DNA of 64,000 bases from Hygrophila difformis (taxonomy: Eukaryota > Streptophyta > Magnoliopsida > Lamiales > Acanthaceae). Below the pieces are notes generated by a model. The model was given only the letters and a program-made list of their open reading frames with translations. It ran no database searches and had not been told where the DNA came from. The DNA lies in assembly GCA_030278955.1 (NCBI GenBank), contig JAOANR010000004.1, positions 55,577,120-55,641,119 on the forward strand, in the 5' to 3' direction. Of this stretch, positions 40,899 through 53,828 are shown piece after piece; within the stretch, counting starts at the first letter, position 1; every line of letters starts with the position of its first letter. The position numbers and the translations under genes are program-made.

Positions 40899-43800
40899 AT
40901 GGCAGCCAGCAGATCGTCCATGCAAATGAATATAGATTTGAATGTATTACCGGCCGGTGAATGTGATTTAGATGATGGTGCAGGGGATAATTGCTTGATC
41001 TCGGATCCAAACATGAAGTCACCGTGCAAAGATGGATGTGTTGAAGAGGCGCCGAAGATGATGCCGGAGAACTCCACCGAATCGACGGGATTGGGATTTG
41101 TTATTAACCCAATTTTCACAGGTATGTGCGTGGTTTTTAAACATGGAATAACACGATCACCTATTCCTCATCATTCCCAGGAGCTTTTTTCGGTTCATTA
41201 ATTTAAAGATTGATATTGAGACAATTGAGACAGGTGTTGTGATGAGAATTTAATACTTGTTTTGCATAGATATAAAACAGTTTGAATCTGCGAAATTCGA
41301 AACTGTTTATAAAGCACATATGGCATACCGCAACTTTGCACATATATGAGGGTTTTCTGTCAGAAAACGTTACGAAAAAACGAAAGCGAAGGACAAAACA
41401 TTCATTAGATACATGGAGTATTGTTGTAACAAACAAGGGTTTCGTCGGAATAGCAAATTGAACCCACTGAATCAAGACCCGGACAATCCAGAATTCCAAG
41501 GTGAATCATCAAGGAGCAGCGTAAGGATGTTGCACGAAACTAGGGTCGGATGCAAAGCGATGATCAGTTTCAGGTATGGGTCTTGCATATCCCCTCTTGT
41601 GTGATGCCTCGGCACCGTGTTGTGATGTCTGCGTCTTAAATAATGATTATTTGTAAATGGAAAGTGATAGAAGCGTTCCAATGATTAGTGTTGGTAAAAT
41701 TTGCTGGGAAATAAAGCAGTAAGAGTAATTTATTTTTTTTATTAAATAATTCACATTTTCTATTAGGAGTGATTATATTGTAAGTGATTGTGATGAGTAT
41801 CATTGTCTTGATATTGGATTTGTTATTTGACAGATACGATTCGGCTGAAAGGGTGTACAGAGCCAACCGGTTTTGTGACGAACACAATCACCAATTGCAG
41901 GATGAGACAACGCGTCATATCTTGAAATCTAATAGAATAGTCGACAAACAACACACCATTATTGCTGAGCTCGGTGAAAAAGCGGGACTGACGTTGAAAG
42001 AAACATATGATTTGATGAGGGTGATGGCGGGGGGTTCGGAAAATGTAGGTTTTCTAAAGAGTGATCTGAAGAATGTTTTGAATAGGAATAGGAGGGCCAT
42101 GCTTCAAAAAGGTGATGCACATGCGATGATCCAATATTTTAAGGATAAAAGCACTACGGAAACCGGGTTTTACTACGATTTACAAATAGATGAAGAAAAT
42201 CAAATAAATAGCATATTCTGGGCGGACACACAAATGAGGATGGATTACGCAGCTTTCGGTGACGTTGTGGCGTTAGACACGACCTTCAACACGAACAAAA
42301 ATGCCCGCCCACTGGGTACAAAATAGACATCACATATATATCCTTAAACATCACTTAGGCAGTCGCATACATCATTTTATGTTTTCATGCCATCACATTC
42401 AACTTTTTTGATTTGTGCAGCAATGTTTGTGGGTTTCAACCATCACAGGAAAAGTTGTGTGTTTGGGGCTGCATTGTTGATTGATGAGGCACAGACAAGC
42501 TTCAGCTGGTTGATCACTTCGTTCCTAAAATGCATGAAGGGTATGTAAGAAACATGATATTTTTTGCTGTGACCAAACAAATAAATTATTTGCACGCGTT
42601 TGAATTCTTTTCACATTACAGGACTGGCCCCAAAAAGCATAATGACGGACCAAGACCCAGCAATGGCTGTTGCGATTAGAAACATGTTGCCACAAACATA
42701 CCATTGTTTGTGCACGTGGCACATACTAGAAAATGCAAAAAAGAATCTGAGTGTAAAGTACACTCCAAGGTGATTATATATTTGATTTAGTCATATTATT
42801 TGCATTTTATTGTCATATATACAACGCACCCATAATATCACCACACAAAAATTGTATGCAGGTTTGCAGAATATTTCAACATGCTCATCTACAAGGTGCG
42901 GAACGAAAAAGAATTCACCACAACGTGGGCAAACATGCTGGATGAATGTTTTGATGGTGGGTCGCACCGATGGCTCGATGGCATACTCACCCTCCGGAAT
43001 CAATGGTCTTCTGCATGGAGACGAAAGCATTTCACTGCCGGGATGCGGACAACGCAAATTTGTGAATCAACTAATGCAACCCTAAAGAGGTACCAATAGT
43101 GTTTATTATTATTATTATTAGTAGTAGTAGTAGTAGTAGTAATGATTTAGTATAGTTAATTAATTGTATATTAGAATGTAAGTCATTTTTAAGATTATTT
43201 TTTAGAAATACAGATGAAATAATAAATTCAAAAGGAAATGATTATTTAATTGACGGAACCACTATTACTTTTTTGTTATGAAGTTTAGTATGTTATTTGA
43301 CCATTATTATAGGAAATTAAAAATGATATATGTAGTTGGTGGTGTAATTGAGTTTGATGCTTACAGTAGTGCTCCAATCACTCAACAGTTTATTTATTTC
43401 ACTTTTGGCAATGCGATTTTTTTCTAATATTTTTCATACTTGGAATAATTTAATTTCATGTACAAATAAATATATACTCCCTCCGTCCCATTTAACTTGT
43501 CCTGTTTTACTTTTGCACACAATCCAATGCACTTTTTTATCTGTTAATATCTCAAAATATACACAATGAAAAATTATACAAAATATATATTATAAAACTA
43601 CGTGATCATACGATTCTAACAAGACCCATCTCGACTATTTTTTGTTAAATATATACTTGCAATTAAATTGAGTCAAAGCTGAACAATGAACAGTGCAAAA
43701 AAGTCAAACAGGACAAGTGTAGTGGGACGGAGGGAGTACTATATTCTCCTACTATTAATTGTCAATATTAATGTAAACAGGAACCAAACTATTCAAAGTT

Positions 43801-44487
43801 TGGGACCTAGGGTTGATAAAAAAAATTGTGGCATTGGTTTTTTAAACTATTATGATTTTTGAAAGTACTTACTGAAATGATGTCTGTGTTCATATATGTG
43901 ATGTATGTGCATGCTAAACTGAGGAATTTAATTTTGTCCATGAACAGGTACCTACAAGTCGATCACAATATACTACAATTCTTCACCCACTTTGAACGTG
44001 CAATAGATACAAGAAGAGCTGAGGAAGCGGAGTTGCAATTTAAGATGGTGGATCGAAACTTACCAGCACGTTACATGACCAGTACATTAGTGGAATCCGT
44101 TGCACAGTGCTACACCCCATCCGTGTATGATTTTTTTGCAAGGAGTACGATGGTTCAAAGAAGTTCTCAATCCGCGAAATATCTGGCCCGACCTTCCTTG
44201 GCACAAAAATATTCGAAGTGTACAACAAGAATAAGAAGAAGGCGATGAATAGAACACAGACGGTCATATTAAATACATCACAAAAGAGCATCTCATGCAC
44301 ATGCTGCAAATTCGAGAATTGGGGCATACTTTGTAGACATGCGCTTCGAACCATGGAGATATTGGGCTCATGGACAATACCAGAATTTGATGTGGTTCCA
44401 GACATGTACATATTGAAAAGGTGGAGTGTAACGGCAAAAGCAAATCCTTTTAAAAGCAAAAATGCGACACCCGCCAATCAAAACTGA
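40899..44487 (+). pseudogene. FAR1-related sequence (FRS) family gene, decayed
   Basis: FRS proteins are transcription factors domesticated from Mutator-like transposases. Exons: 40899-41121, 41270-41573, 41834-42315, 42421-42540, 42622-42769, 42862-43089, 43948-44487. The N-terminus has DLNVLPAGE. Exons 2-3 encode the FAR1 DNA-binding (WRKY-GCM1-like) domain, with CDEHNHQL. Exons 3-6 encode the MULE transposase domain (VALDTTFNTN, MTDQDPAMAVAI, YHCLCTWH). The last exon holds a SWIM zinc finger (SCTCCKFENWGILCRHAL). An in-frame TGA at 41347-41349 lies in the FAR1 domain, and a frame change at the T7 run 44131-44137 precedes SWIM. Splice sites are otherwise good, so decay is recent. An alternative acceptor could bypass the stop. 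Confidence 0.85.
43477..43736. mobile_element. Stowaway-like MITE in an FRS intron
   Basis: 260 bp with inverted ends CTCCCTCCGTCCCA, flanked by TA on both sides (43475-43476 and 43737-43738). Typical Tc1/mariner-derived MITE. Best copy of a family with several members in the window. Confidence 0.92.
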
Positions 44488-44569
44488 GAAATAAAACTAA
44501 AAGCAAAAATGGATCAAAATATTTAAACCCTTTTAAGATCATGAAATTAAAAATTAGTTAACTCATCCA

Positions 44570-44768
44570 GCTATATGAAGTAGTTCCCCTTTTATTTATA
44601 TTTAATTAATTGAATAACAATTAGTACTTATCCAGCCATCATTTCACATGCATTGCCATCACTTATCCAGTCATCATTTCACATGCATTGCCATCACTTA
44701 TCCAGCTATATGAAGTAGTTCCGCTTTTATTTGTATTTAATTAATTGAATAACAAATAGTACTTATCA
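44570..44768. repeat. Nested local tandem duplications
   Basis: A segment of about 65 bp starting TATATGAAGTAGTTCC occurs at about 44572 and 44706. Between them a 37-bp unit, ATCATTTCACATGCATTGCC with flanks, is repeated twice (about 44632 and 44669). Copies differ by one to three bases. Confidence 0.8.
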
Positions 44769-44789
44769 CAAATGAAAAAATGTAACCAC

Positions 44790-45350
44790 TTTTAACAAAT
44801 AGTACTAAACAATTTTTAATACTCCTTGTAGGGTTAATGGTAAAATCGATAATAACTTTTCTTTATTTTCTACACTTTCTTTTTTGACCCCCGGCCCCAA
44901 ACAAACAGTTAAAGTTTAATTTTACTTTCCTATCTTTACATTCAACCCATATTTTTCTAAAGAACTTTCCAATCGTTTCATTTGTTTTCCAATCCATAAT
45001 ATATCCATTTTCTTTTACTATTTATTTATATTACTAACATCCAAAAACTGATCAGATTGAGATGTCCCTATCAAGAGGTGGAAGAAAGGATGCAATGGTT
45101 CTGTTAGGGCCACCTGCAGCACACATTCTTGAAGAAAAAAAGTGGGTGGTGGATTTGTTACTAAACAAGCCACAAGGTTTCCTATTGTGAAACAGTGAAA
45201 GCAATACAGTGTTATTGTTGAAAGCAGCCATCCTAAAGCTTTCCTATTGTTTTCCCTTCATTAAGAATAATTCATTTTCTTCAGATGGATTCATCTACCT
45301 AGAAATTCTGAGTTGTTATCTTCTGGGAACAACTAAAAGTTACATGTCCA
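44790..45350. other. Intergenic DNA with one exon-like scrap
   Basis: About 45061-45175 reads MSLSRGGRKDAMVLLGPPAA before losing similarity to anything I know. Otherwise AT-rich and empty. Confidence 0.4.
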
Positions 45351-45363
45351 ATTTTATTTTTTT

Positions 45364-45850
45364 TTGAGACCGAAAACCATTTATTCTGCACATTTGTCGA
45401 ATACAATGTATATTATAGATAATTTGGATGTAAACCCAAACCAGCAAGAACCAAGCCTAATCTCACATATTTGTCTTGTCAAAGACAGCATGGTTTTTTC
45501 ATGATATACGCCACATATAAATCTACTTCAGCTGGTGCAAACTAGTTCAGGATCATTTCTTCAAATGGGAGCATCGTTAATGAGAAAAATAAGCTAACCC
45601 AGCATCAGTAGCCTTTTACTATTCCTGTAGAGACTGAGGGCAACACCATAAAATGACCATTACATACCTTCAAATCACCCCTTTTTCGAGTTGAAGCACT
45701 GTGCTGCCTGCCTACTTGTATGGAGCAAATAAAATCGATGAGTTGTGGCCACCAAACCCAAATGAATTCGATAGTGCAACCTTAACTTCCAGCCTTTCTT
45801 TCTTTGGTCCCACGAGTACATTCAAGTCCACACCATCGAAATCTGGTTTC
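45364..45850 (-). pseudogene. KAS I 3'-end retrocopy
   Basis: On the minus strand, codons from about 45840 to the TAG at 45712-45714 encode VALSNSFGFGGHNSSILFAP plus the terminal residues. This is the C-terminus of plastid beta-ketoacyl-ACP synthase I/II, with the conserved NSFGFGGHN. About 350 bp of apparent 3' UTR follows and ends in a T run (poly-A on the minus strand) at 45353-45363. A 5'-truncated cDNA copy with a tail points to LINE-mediated retroposition. Weak flanking similarity (CAATTTTA/CAATTTCA) may be the TSD. Confidence 0.68.
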
Positions 45851-45859
45851 AATTTCATA

Positions 45860-46800
45860 TATATCAATCATTAAGGTTTCTGTTGCTCAGTAATTGCCAA
45901 GAGAAGTCTTTATATTGGTAAGTACTATAAGGTTTCTGTTGCTCAGTAATCATAGCGTTTAGCAGAGTAGGGTCTATGAGCTTATAAGATCTATCAAAAT
46001 GTTTGGCGAAATAAGGCATGAAGATTTATTAAAACACAAAATTAAATCTTTCGATTCTGAATTAAGACTAAAATCCAGCGAAACCTACACACAAAATTAA
46101 ACCAATTACCTAGATTAATGTAGGGCAAGTCGAACCACTAATCGGGGTGGCGAAGGCGATCTCCGTCAGGTTGCAGTCGAACACCGTCGCGGCGAGCAGC
46201 GAAGGCAAGAATCGAGGGCACACCCTCAGGAGCGACGGCGTGCAATCGACCCACTTCCGACGATCGACTGCACGGTGGCCTTCGACAGAACGACGAGAGG
46301 AGTTGGGGGTTCTCGACAACGGCGTGAGAGAGATGGAATAATCTGAATGGGGCAGCATAACTTCTTCAAATTGATTCTGGAAACAAATCTTCAAATCAAC
46401 CGGTTGAATTTTTTGAAAAGATTAGGAATAACGAACTTGCAAAGACGGTGGGATTTTGCGAAGACGGTGGGATTTTTTTTGGATTCTCTCCAACCTCACG
46501 GGTATACCAAAATTTTCAGATTTGTGGGTCCCACCTTATACATCATTTCATAAGACCCGGACATCATTTATTTGTTACCCATCATTTTATTCATTTGGCC
46601 CATCATAAGCTGCATGTGCAGCAGCTGCACTAAAGCCCAACCCTCCAATTGGCATCGCCCAACTCTCAAAGCCTCCAGTCGTCTTCTTCATCCTCTTCAT
46701 CTAATAATCCATACTATTTTTGTCTTGATGGTAGGGGTTAGGATTCATATTGTTTCTTTTTGTTTCTTTTAACAAATTATTATAAAGTAAATGTTAAAAA
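45860..46800. other. Intergenic region with direct repeats and a GC-rich block
   Basis: A 22-bp direct repeat AAGGTTTCTGTTGCTCAGTA(AT) occurs at about 45872 and 45930. GC-rich 46130-46340 resembles the coding end of an unidentified transposon or gene, with no clear frame. GAAGACGGTGGGATTTT is repeated in tandem near 46440-46475. Confidence 0.45.
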
Positions 46801-46802
46801 TC

Positions 46803-47090
46803 ACTTCCGTCCCACTTAAAATATTATTTTATTTTTACACATAATTTAATACAGTTTCTGACCACTAATGTCTCAAAATATATAGAACTAAATATATATA
46901 TTCTAAAACTATATAATTATATGATTAAACGAATCTAAAATCAAATATTTGAATCCATCATGATATCTATACTATACATCCATGCCCTTATCCCAAATTA
47001 TTTGAAAATATTTGAATTTATATTTGTATCCGATCTATTTAATTATATTCCAAAAAAAAAAAAAATCAGTATGGAGGGAGTAATATTGGA
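46803..47090. mobile_element. Decayed Stowaway-like MITE
   Basis: Left end CTTCCGTCCCACTTAA and right end ATGGAGGGAG are the family's inverted termini. The interior shows the shared ACACATAATTTAATAC and TAATGTCTCAAAATAT words. Confidence 0.65.
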
Positions 47091-49802
47091 TATGATGCAA
47101 CCCCTCTAATAGATATATGTGCCGTATGTAACTTGTACGGATTCCTTGCATACTAAAGCAACCAAGTATAAAAAGTAAAAGCAATTAAATAAAATCCGGT
47201 TTCTCACTTTCCCCGCTCCAACCGCCGTTGCCGCCGCCTCCTCCTCTCTCTCGTGAACTCTCCACGAGCGTGCATTGGCGCAGTCGCTGGAGCTTTTTTT
47301 TGCATCAATTTTTGATGCCGAATAATGACGCCAGGCGGCAGGCGGAGGATCAGATTAAGCGGTTGGCCAAGGATCCGCAGGTGGTGCCGGCGCTAATCGA
47401 ACACCTGCGCACGGCCAAGACCCTCAACGTTCGTCAATTGGCCGCCGTCCTCCTCCGAGAAAAGACTACAGGGCATTTGGACAAGTTATCGCCGGATGTT
47501 CGCGCGCAGGTCAAGCAATCACTCATTGAGAGCATTACAAGGTAACACAGGTTGGGTTTTCGCTGACGTCTTTGTCACTTGAGGTTTAATTCATTGGGTG
47601 GGTTGTGTTTTTATTACGCCATGTCGGCGGACGGAGTTGGTGCATTTTGTTATTTTTGGTTGGTAGACTAGGTTTGAACTGGTTTTGAATTCAGGCTGCT
47701 TTTGACTAGGTTTTGTGCCTGCGAATCTGATTCCATCATAAGTTTTTAGTTTTTTCGACAATATTTTTCTAGCTTACCTTGGTAGCGTTGTGTTTTACAA
47801 ATATGCATTGAATGCTTTTGTTGAAATGAATTAGTCTATGGAGTTTTCAAGCTTCCTGTTCTCTGCCATTGGAAACAATCTCAAAAATCGTTTTATTATT
47901 TGCTGGAATTTAAATTTACCTTTGATATGATTTCAATCAGCAGAAATCTATTCATATACATATATGATCAGTTTTCTAAGTCACTAGACATAAGGGATGC
48001 TGTATAACTAATTATGAATTTAACTACTAAGTTTATGAGTAAAAGAAGACAATGTGTTCAATAAACAGATACAATTTGATGGAAAATGGCAATAAACTTT
48101 TGGATTTGCGAAGTTAAGTGCTTCTCAACTGCGATGCTTTGATGGCGCAATATGTGGTTCAAATTGGTGTGTGTTTGTGTTTGTTTTTGTTTTTAGTTTC
48201 TGGGTTGCTGGGGGGTGGGGTGGGCGTGGGTGTATGATTGTTGGTTCATTTATTTCCTTTTGGGTTCTACTAATCTTAATGATCCATGTCTTACGTTTTT
48301 TGTAGCCCGCCAGTTGGGAGAGCCAGTGCAAATGTTGTTAGCATAATTTCAAAGTATTCTGTCCCATCTGGAGAATGGAAAGAGCTGTTGCCATTTTTAT
48401 TTCAATGTAGTAAAAGTCCACAGGAGGATCACAGAGAAGTATGTTATCACTTTTTGATTACTTTTACTAAATTTTCTTCTATAATCCCTTTATGCTGGTT
48501 CTTTTGCAGTTCTGCTGTTGTTTAACTTCTGTAGAGTTTAGTGGGTTGTTTACTCCATTTTCCCAGCTAATCTTTCCCTGTGTCAATTCTTTTGTTTTCG
48601 CCATTTGCGTAAGTTATGTCCTTCCTCTGTTTCATGGTTAGTGTGATGAGTAAAACTATGTCCATACACCATATTTTATGTCAATGTGGCATTGCGTTGG
48701 TTCTATGTTTGAATCTTGACCATTTCTTATTTTGTGAAAATTATTGCACGTGCAAGGCTGTATGAGAAGTAATCCATCTGCCTATGGGGTGGAGGTGAAG
48801 GATTTCATTGAATAAATATGAGATGATGCATCTTTCTATTAGCTTACATTTTAGATTTGATGCTCATTCGGTTGTTTCTATTTATAAAACTGTGACTTGA
48901 GCTACAATTTTGTGCCCAGAATTGAACTTGTGTTCCCAGGCATATTGTTTTTAATCAACCTTTCTCAAGTTTTTACTATGTATCTCTCCGTGTTCTTAAC
49001 AAGCTAAAATTTGGTTTGTGGTCCTAGGTGGCATTGATACTTTTCAGCTCGTTGATTGAAACAATTGGGGAATCGTTTCGGCCACATTTTACGGACTTGC
49101 AGTCACTGTTGCTCAAGTGTTTACAGGATGAGACCAGTACTCGTGTTACAGTTGCTGCCCTCAAGTAATGTTTTAATTGATAGTTTGTCCGAAAATGTTT
49201 CTTCTTTTTTAATTAATGTGCTTACACACGTTTTGCGTTTTCTTGTATCAGGTCAGTTGGTTCTTTCCTTGAATTCACTCTAAAGAATGAAGCAGCAGTG
49301 AGTCATAGACTTCTCTTTTCTGTTACATTTTTGTGGTATCTATCTATGAGTTTTATAGGTCTTACATGTGAAATTTAGCTTTCTTTGTTATATGCTTTGT
49401 ATTTCGTGATAGGTTTACTGGTTGTAATAGATTTACTATTATAGTGATTATTGTTTTATACATTTTAACTATCACCCCTAAATTTTTAAATAATATTATT
49501 TATACTTTTGTGGTATCTTTTCATTCCTTTAAACTTATTAACATTAATTTTATTAAGTAATGGATTTTAAATTTTTGTTGTGATTAGTTTTTATGGACTA
49601 ATCTCTTAGTATTTTATAATTAAAATTTTGATTATAATTAGGTATATTTTAATTTTTAAAAATATTAATTTAGTACCTAATATTTTCACTATTTTTTCCA
49701 TGTTGATTATGAATAATTTTCGTTGTTAATATTTCTTTTAATTTAATTAGTGTTTGATTATATTTTAATTCTTTATTAGTCATAGACTAAAATCGAACTC
49801 AT

Positions 49803-49814
49803 GCTCTGATACCA
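49803..49814 (-). other. Retroelement primer-binding-site-like sequence
   Basis: The minus strand reads TTGGTATCAGAGCATGAG, the tRNA-Met-type primer site of LTR elements. It lies in the long importin intron amid AT-rich DNA. It is probably a retroelement remnant, as no LTR pair or ORF was found. Confidence 0.4.
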
Positions 49815-50261
49815 AGTTTTTGAGGGGTATGGCTTTTTGGGCACATTTTTTGCAAGCATTAAACTATTTTTCTTGTCGGGTATATTGTTTTAGTATTGTC
49901 AAAATGAAATAAAAATTAGAAAAATAAAAAATCTTAAAAAAATACGAATGAAATGAATAAAATTTTTAATAAATTAATTAATACTATTAAATAAAAATGA
50001 AAATGAAATAAAAATTTTCAAATAAAATAAAATAAGAAACTAAATATAATTAATAATTAAATTAATTTTTAAAGTTAAAGAAATTAAATAAATATAATTA
50101 TATGTTACACTTTTATAGGCTGTCAAGAAAAAAAAATTATATGTTACACTTTTCTAGCCTTCTAAGGCTGTTACGCCAAAAAAAAAATTTATATGTTAAA
50201 TAGTACAAACTATATAATTTAACTTTTCTAGTTAATTATACTTTTCTTCTATTTAAGTTTC

Positions 50262-50375
50262 TTTTTTTTTCGGTGAAATAGTGACGCCGAAGGCGTCGAC
50301 AAAGATAAAACTACAAAAATCTACAAGGGGGTAGGAAAAGGTAAACAAGCAAAACAACCCACTCGTGGGGGCTTT
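50262..50375 (-). mobile_element. LINE 3'-end remnant (tentative)
   Basis: A T run is followed by CGGTGAAATAGTGACGCCGA, similar to the 3' end of the complete LINE at 306 (T run then GGTGAAACAGCCTAAGAAGG). It would be a 5'-truncated minus-strand insertion of about 110 bp. TSD not clear. Confidence 0.45.
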
Positions 50376-51048
50376 TCTTCATATAAGTTAAAAAAGAGAA
50401 ATTTAATTAATAAATACATTGTTTTCAGATTATTGGGCTAATGTGAAACTTTTTAAAAGTGAATGGGTGGAATGGTATTTTTTCAAATTTTTAGGGCCAA
50501 GATGAGATATTTTAAGAATTGATGGGGTCTAATTTAATATTTCAAAAGGTTGAAGTGTAGAAATTTTCAAATATTTAAAGTTTAGATGTATTTTTTGTCA
50601 AAAAATAAGTTTAGGGGTATAAATGACCAAACTAGATAAGTTTAGGGTTATAATTTGGAATTTGCTCTGTAAATTAGGGTGTAATTTCTATTTCAATTCT
50701 GTCCAGGATGAATTTCTCATTTCCAGTTTCCAATGATGTGTTGCTCTGCATAACCCATTTCTGATGCATCTATCCTGCAGATTAAGTTCCAAGAGTTTAT
50801 TCCTAGCATTTTGAATGTATCCAGAAAATGCCTGGCGTCTGGTGAAGAGGATGTTGCTATGATTGCTTTTGAGATATTTGATGAGTTAATTGAGTCTCCT
50901 GTTCCTCTTCTTGGGGACTCTGTGAAAGCCATAGTTCAGCTTTCTCTTGATGTTTGTGCAAACCCTAATCTTGATTCTAATACATGCCATCGGGTTAGTT
51001 GTGTGGGAATTTTAGTATTCAATGTTTGTGGTGTTGCATGGTTTTTTC

Positions 51049-51785
51049 TAGGGGTGGGCACGGTTCGGTTATCCGGAGTTTTTCAGGTATTTGTATTTGT
51101 ATTTGTACCGGGCAAATACTTAGATGAAGTATTTGTATTTGTAACCGGACTCCTCGGTTAACCGGGGGTTCGGTTTCAATTCGATTCAGCGGTTAAGCGA
51201 TTCGGTTCGAATATTTTGTCTAAGCCTATTAAACTTTATAATCAAATATTCAGATCTTAATTCTTAACATTTGCAGGTTTATTTTTGAGGTTATTACAAT
51301 ACAATAATAAAAAGAAATCATATAACTCTCGAATTCGGTGGTTCCTTTTAGTGTTATCAAAAATATATTAATATATTTAAAACATCTTAGTGTAGTGTCT
51401 ATTTCAATATTGAGTATTCTTAAGGGTAAAAAATCAATATAGGACATCTTTTTTTTTTAATTTCTTTACTTTCTAATATTTATTTTATTGTATATTTAAA
51501 TAATTTAATAAATAATGAAATATATTATTAATATATAATTATATACCATCAAATATGTATAATATATACAATATATAATTTTTTAAATACTATAAATATA
51601 TTCGGTTCGGTTCGATTAATCAGGAAAAAAAAATTTAAAGTATTTGTATTTGTATTTGAACCGGACAAATACTTAAATGAAGTATTTGTATTTGAACCGG
51701 GGTCCTCGGTTAACCGGAAATTCGGTTCGATTTCGATTCGATTTGGCGGTTCAGCGAATCGGTTCGAATTTTTTGCCCACCCCTA
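51049..51785. mobile_element. hAT-type MITE in an importin intron
   Basis: 737 bp with inverted ends TAGGGGTGGGCA, flanked by the perfect 8-bp repeat GTTTTTTC (51041-51048 and 51786-51793), the hAT duplication length. Subterminal regions repeat GTATTTGTATTTG and CGGTTAACCGG words on both sides. No transposase. Confidence 0.88.
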
Positions 51786-53828
51786 GTTTTTTCCAAAGAA
51801 ATGGATGAAGAATTGTACTCTATTTACCTGACATGCACTTCACTTTGTTTGCTCTTTATATGTTAGGCTATTCAAATAATTTCAAGGCTTGCAAAATATA
51901 AATCAAAATCTCTGAAAAAGTACAAGCTGTTTGTTGGCCCTTGTTCAAAGCATTTTATCTTCATTTGCTTTGATGCAAACTATATTGAGTGTGTTTACCT
52001 GCATTTCCAGTTGCTTATTCAGCTTCTGTGTGCAAATTTTCTTTTTTGTAGATTATATATCTGCTCTTCACATATTTTAAGGGATAAATTGATTTATTTT
52101 TGCAGGAAGGAATTGCAAAGATCAAAGAGGTTTTTGGTGAGTTGTTGATTCAATAGTCACTATTTATATAATTCAAGTTTTTCTAACCAAAGACCTAATA
52201 TTACTGGTAAGGAAAATTACTAATGTTCTGACTGACAGATACTATGATGAATATTTATATGAAGACAATGACTGAGGATGATGCCAAGGAAGTTGTTGCT
52301 CAAGCTTGCATGAGTTTAGCTGATATTTTCAAGGATTTTCGATACATGGCTATTGAGCCTTGTAGGTCTTGAAATTTAAATTGCTCCCTTCTAACATTCT
52401 ATGTTTGCCTTTGATGAAGAAAATAATATGGTTGCATTTTTTGTTTGCATTCCTATGGTAGACATGACTCGCCTTGTGGAGTCAACTTTAGTGTTGCTTC
52501 GGGAGGAATCTGCTTGTCAGCAGGTAGATTCAAACAAAGAGATTGATGAGGATGATACTAAACATGATGAAGTGCTGATGGATGCAGTTTCTGACCTACT
52601 TCCAGTATTTGCAACTGTGTTGGGCAATCAATTTGCTTCAGTCTTTTTACGGATGTCCCGACCTTTGATGAAATTCTCTGTAAGTGAGCTTCAGACGACC
52701 TTATGCTTCCAATCATTGATTCTCTGATCTATTTGTTGGTATGACGGGCTATTATAGAAACAGTCACGGCCGCATGAAGATAGGACAATGGTTGTTGAAA
52801 CCCTTGCAGAAGTCACACGGCATATGAGTGATCCATTTGCTGGCTATGTTGATGTAGTGCTCATGAATTAAACCATATTTTTCATCCTTTGTTTATATTT
52901 GTGCAAAATTTAATTTGTTGGATACGTCTTCCCTGTTTTCAGCATGTGATACCACTTGTACTCAAAGAGTTAGGATCACCAACTGCAATCAACAGAAGAA
53001 ATGCTGCATTTTCTGTGGGTGAGCTGTGCAAGAATGGTGGCAGCGCTGTCTTGATGTATCCTTAATATATTGATTTTATTTTTTGTTTTTTATTTTATTT
53101 TTATCTTTTTACATTTGCACTAGATGCCAGAATTTTAGCATGAATTGAAGTGAGCCATGGTTGGCTTTTTAATTATGTATGAGATTTAATATAATAATAA
53201 CAAAGCCCCCCTCATAATGAAATTTTGTCCTAATGTAAAATTTGTGATTACTATGCGGTACTTCATGTTGATATGATGTCTTAGGGTTGCCTTATGCAAA
53301 GTTCCTGTTAAAAACTGCTCTCCTCCCTTTTGTCCTTCGTGGCCGTTTGAGATTAATATTTTGAATTTTAGTTCTATCATGATTTTCTTGCGCTCTTTAC
53401 ATTTAAAATAGATATTATGCTGACATTTTAAACAATCCTCATCCATTATTTGGAGAATCTGAGCCGGACTATTCAGTGAGGGACAATGCTGCAGGTGCAG
53501 TGGCAAAGATGATTATGGCTCATCCAGAGTCCATTCCTTTGAATCAGGTTGATCATGTATTATTCTTGCTCGAATTTTTTTACTTTTATTTTTCTCAATT
53601 GATGGAAAAGTTGAGGTAAATTTGTGTGTGCCAGTGTGTGCGCTTGTTTGTGTTTGTACTTTTTTTTGTTTTGTGGTGACGCCTAACTGCCAATTCTACG
53701 GGTTGCCTTTTATATGGCTTTTATTGTGTTTGCATGTTGGTCTAGTTTGAATTTTCATGCATGGGTCAATTTTCATGCATGTCTATGTCTAAATCTCGTC
53801 ATCCATTGGTGTTACCCTGGAGTTGCAG

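Larger units (their letters stand above)
47262..53548 (+). pseudogene. IMB4: Importin-beta4 (IPO4-type) relic
   Basis: Importin-beta4 is a HEAT-repeat nuclear import receptor, over 1000 residues in plants. Pieces found: exon 1 about 47264-47541 (MPNNDARRQAEDQIKRLAKD, VRQLAAVLLR), 48306-48438, 49028-49164, 49252-49297, 50781-50993 (FIPSILNVSRKCLASGEEDV), part of the next at 51867-51940, then a jump to C-terminal exons 52106-52139, 52241-52361, 52462-52679, 52758-52855, 52944-53057, 53412-53548 (GESEPDYSVRDNAAGA). The central HEAT repeats and the last C-terminal part are missing. The expected ATGGCGCAG reads ATTGGCGCAG and an extra T sits in the following T run, so the normal start is lost. Introns carry mobile-element debris. 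It is followed directly by the PHD-GNAT gene. Confidence 0.85.

Noticed and set aside
46110..46394. Minus-strand 94-codon ORF in a GC-rich block
   Set aside because: No recognised domain, no splice or promoter context; both strands are open because of composition.
50255..50400. A TSD for the LINE remnant
   Set aside because: Candidate flanks (ATTTAAGTTT and ATATAAGTTA) match too poorly to claim.
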